A DNA stretch of 33,389 nucleotides from Pseudomonadales bacterium (GTDB lineage: Bacteria; Pseudomonadota; Gammaproteobacteria; Pseudomonadales; Azotimanducaceae). Location: contig JADHNI010000040.1 of the NCBI GenBank assembly GCA_016779585.1, forward strand, positions 1 to 33,389, given 5' to 3'. The position numbers and the translations under genes were made by a program. Below are positions 31,790-33,389 of this stretch, piece after piece. Position 1 is the first letter of the stretch. Every line of letters begins with the position of its first letter. The notes under the pieces were generated by a model. The model had not been told where the DNA came from, ran no database searches, and saw only the letters and a program-made list of their open reading frames with translations.

Positions 31790-33389
31790 TTAGCGGCGCA
31801 GGCTGTTAAGGAAATTGAGATGGCGTTCGTACTGGTCAAGCACGTCGTTCACGATCTGCTCTTCAGTCCAGCCCATGATGTCATAATCCTGGCCGCCTTC
31901 GGTGAGGTGCACTTCTGCCCGCCAATAGCTTTCATCAGGGGTGTCGTTGTTACCAGAAGCGTACCCCGCGACAGCATCACCCGGCAGCGAGCGCTCATCG
32001 GCATAAACCTTGTAGACGAAATCAATTTCGTCGCCATGGAAGACCTCGATGCGGATCGTGTTTTCCGTTGGTTCGAAAATGACGTTGGCATCGATCCCTT
32101 TCAGGCCAAGTTCCCTCGCGAATTCTTCCATGGCTGGCTGAACAACTTTTGACAGAAATCGCGCAACGGCTCCTTCAGTTGGAAACTGGAAGAGATTGTT
32201 CAGTCGTTCCTGCCAGGGGATTTTGCTGTCTGCGACCGTTTGCACCGCCAGCGCATCCTGTTTCGCGGTGTCCTGTTGCAATGCGCGTAGAAAGCCCCAG
32301 ATGGCGAAGAGGAGGGCAAAGGAGAACGGTAATGCTGTTGCGATGGCTGCTGTCTGCAGTGAAGGCAGGCCGCCGGCAAGGAGAAGGATGGCCGCGGTGA
32401 GGCCAATGGTGGCGGTCCAGTAGACACGCTGCCAGATGGGCGTGTTGTCCATGCCATGAGAAGCCAGCATGTTCACGACCATGGCGCCGGAGTCCGCCGA
32501 GGTGACGAAGAACACAACAACCATGATGACGGCAATGAAGGAAAGCACTTCGGTGCCTGGGAGGTATTCAAAAAACTGGAACAGGGCAATGGAGGGGTCT
32601 TCCTGGACCATGGTGCCCAGGCTGGTCTGGCCCTGGTTCAATATGAGTTCGATGGCGCTGTTGCCGAACACTGTCATCCAGAGCAGCGTAAATGCGGCCG
32701 GGCCGAGCAGGGCGCCCAATACGAATTCTCGTATCGTGCGGCCTCGCGATATTCGGGCGATGAAGAGTCCCACAAAGGGTGACCAGGACAGCCACCAACC
32801 CCAGTAGAAGATGGTCCAGCCCCCCAGCCATTCTGTGGGTGTATACGCGTAAAGGTTGAACGTTTTGCCGACAAGATCGGCAAGATAGTCGCCGGTGTTC
32901 TGCACAAAAACCTGAAGCAGTAGTACGGTGGGGCCAAAGATGAGTACACCAATGAGAAGCAGCACCGCAAACGCGATGTTGATTTCTGACAACCGCTTGA
33001 TGCCGGCATCCAGGCCCATCACCACCGAACCGGTGGCGATGATGGTGGTGCCTACGATCAATGCCATCTGCACGCCGGTGCTGACGTTGAGCCCGAAAAG
33101 ATAGTTCAGTCCCGAGTTTATCTGCAGCACGCCGAAACCTAGCGAGGTGGCAACACCGGTAATGGTGCTTAGAATTGCAAAGACGTCGACGAAAGCGCCG
33201 AGTGGACCGTAAATCCGGTCACCAAACACCGGGTAGAGCGCGGAACGAATGGTCAGCGGCAGTCCGTGTCGATAGCCGAAGTAAGCAAGTATCAGGGCAA
33301 CGATGGCGTACATCGCCCAGGCGTGGATACCCCAGTGAAAGAAGGTGAGTTTGAGTGCTTCCCGGGCAGCCGCGACGGCCCCCGGCTCA
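31790..33389 (-). CDS. betT: BCCT-family betaine/choline/carnitine transporter, BetT-like (5' end beyond window)
   Basis: Sodium- or proton-driven carrier that takes up choline or glycine betaine for osmoprotection. The frame is open to the right edge (533 codons including the stop), so the N-terminus and the first helices are missing. The visible part begins with LKLTFFHWGIHAWAMYA, the conserved BCCT helix block, followed by the signature GWWLSWSPFVGLFIARISRG and some eight or nine further helices. After these comes a cytoplasmic domain of about 150 residues ending in WRAEVHLTEGGQDYDIMGW and a helical tail, as in Pseudomonas BetT proteins where this domain is linked to osmotic activation. 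Because the first methionine seen in frame (33313) lies inside the family alignment, it is not the start. Confidence 0.93.
   Translation of the reverse strand, partial: EPGAVAAAREALKLTFFHWGIHAWAMYAIVALILAYFGYRHGLPLTIRSALYPVFGDRIYGPLGAFVDVFAILSTITGVATSLGFGVLQINSGLNYLFGLNVSTGVQMALIVGTTIIATGSVVMGLDAGIKRLSEINIAFAVLLLIGVLIFGPTVLLLQVFVQNTGDYLADLVGKTFNLYAYTPTEWLGGWTIFYWGWWLSWSPFVGLFIARISRGRTIREFVLGALLGPAAFTLLWMTVFGNSAIELILNQGQTSLGTMVQEDPSIALFQFFEYLPGTEVLSFIAVIMVVVFFVTSADSGAMVVNMLASHGMDNTPIWQRVYWTATIGLTAAILLLAGGLPSLQTAAIATALPFSFALLFAIWGFLRALQQDTAKQDALAVQTVADSKIPWQERLNNLFQFPTEGAVARFLSKVVQPAMEEFARELGLKGIDANVIFEPTENTIRIEVFHGDEIDFVYKVYADERSLPGDAVAGYASGNNDTPDESYWRAEVHLTEGGQDYDIMGWTEEQIVNDVLDQYERHLNFLNSLRR

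Overview
The window looks like a chromosomal segment of a free-living, probably marine gammaproteobacterium. The reasons are a RapA close to the enteric protein, a Prc/Tsp protease, a BetT-type betaine/choline carrier with the proteobacterial C-terminal domain, and a CYP153 P450 operon and haloalkane dehalogenase of the kind found in marine hydrocarbon-using Gammaproteobacteria. This placement is inference. Genes are tightly packed: several convergent pairs overlap at their stop codons, operon genes overlap by ATGA, and no gap exceeds 300 bases. I see no rRNA, tRNA, CRISPR array, integrase or transposase gene.

Layout. 1-6.9 kb: a truncated six-helix membrane protein with a Cys-rich tail, the Prc protease, a broken FKBP-type isomerase gene, an HSL-type esterase bracketed by two clusters of a 15-base repeat, a small membrane protein, signal peptidase I and a two-FHA-domain protein. 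6.9-12.4 kb: threonine ammonia-lyase, a haloalkane dehalogenase, and a three-gene operon (2-hydroxyacid dehydrogenase, ABC ATPase, ABC-2 permease). 12.4-17.2 kb: two transglutaminase-like genes meeting tail to tail. The minus-strand one ends an operon of ferredoxin reductase, [2Fe-2S] ferredoxin, CYP153 P450, a small protein and the transglutaminase. 17.2-23.4 kb: a homologue of the tRNA-queuosine mannosyltransferase, RapA, a DUF1244 protein, an exported M20 peptidase and a GNAT acetyltransferase. 23.4-28.3 kb: a membrane protein, an acyl-CoA synthetase, a luciferase-like oxidoreductase gene split by an amber codon, a zinc-independent medium-chain reductase, and a ferredoxin gene split by an ochre codon. 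28.3-33.4 kb: a membrane-bound PAS-GGDEF-EAL protein, a second HSL-type esterase, and a BetT-like transporter that runs off the right edge.

A recurrent theme is aliphatic and haloaliphatic substrate use: terminal hydroxylation (CYP153 with its two redox partners), dehalogenation, CoA activation, flavin and NADP reductases, and ester hydrolysis. This is suggested by family membership, not shown.

The points most worth a second look are the repeat clusters around the esterase gene, the queuosine-mannosyltransferase homologue, and three otherwise well-preserved genes carrying internal stop codons (one also frameshifted) in a window where TAA, TAG and TGA all serve as normal terminators.
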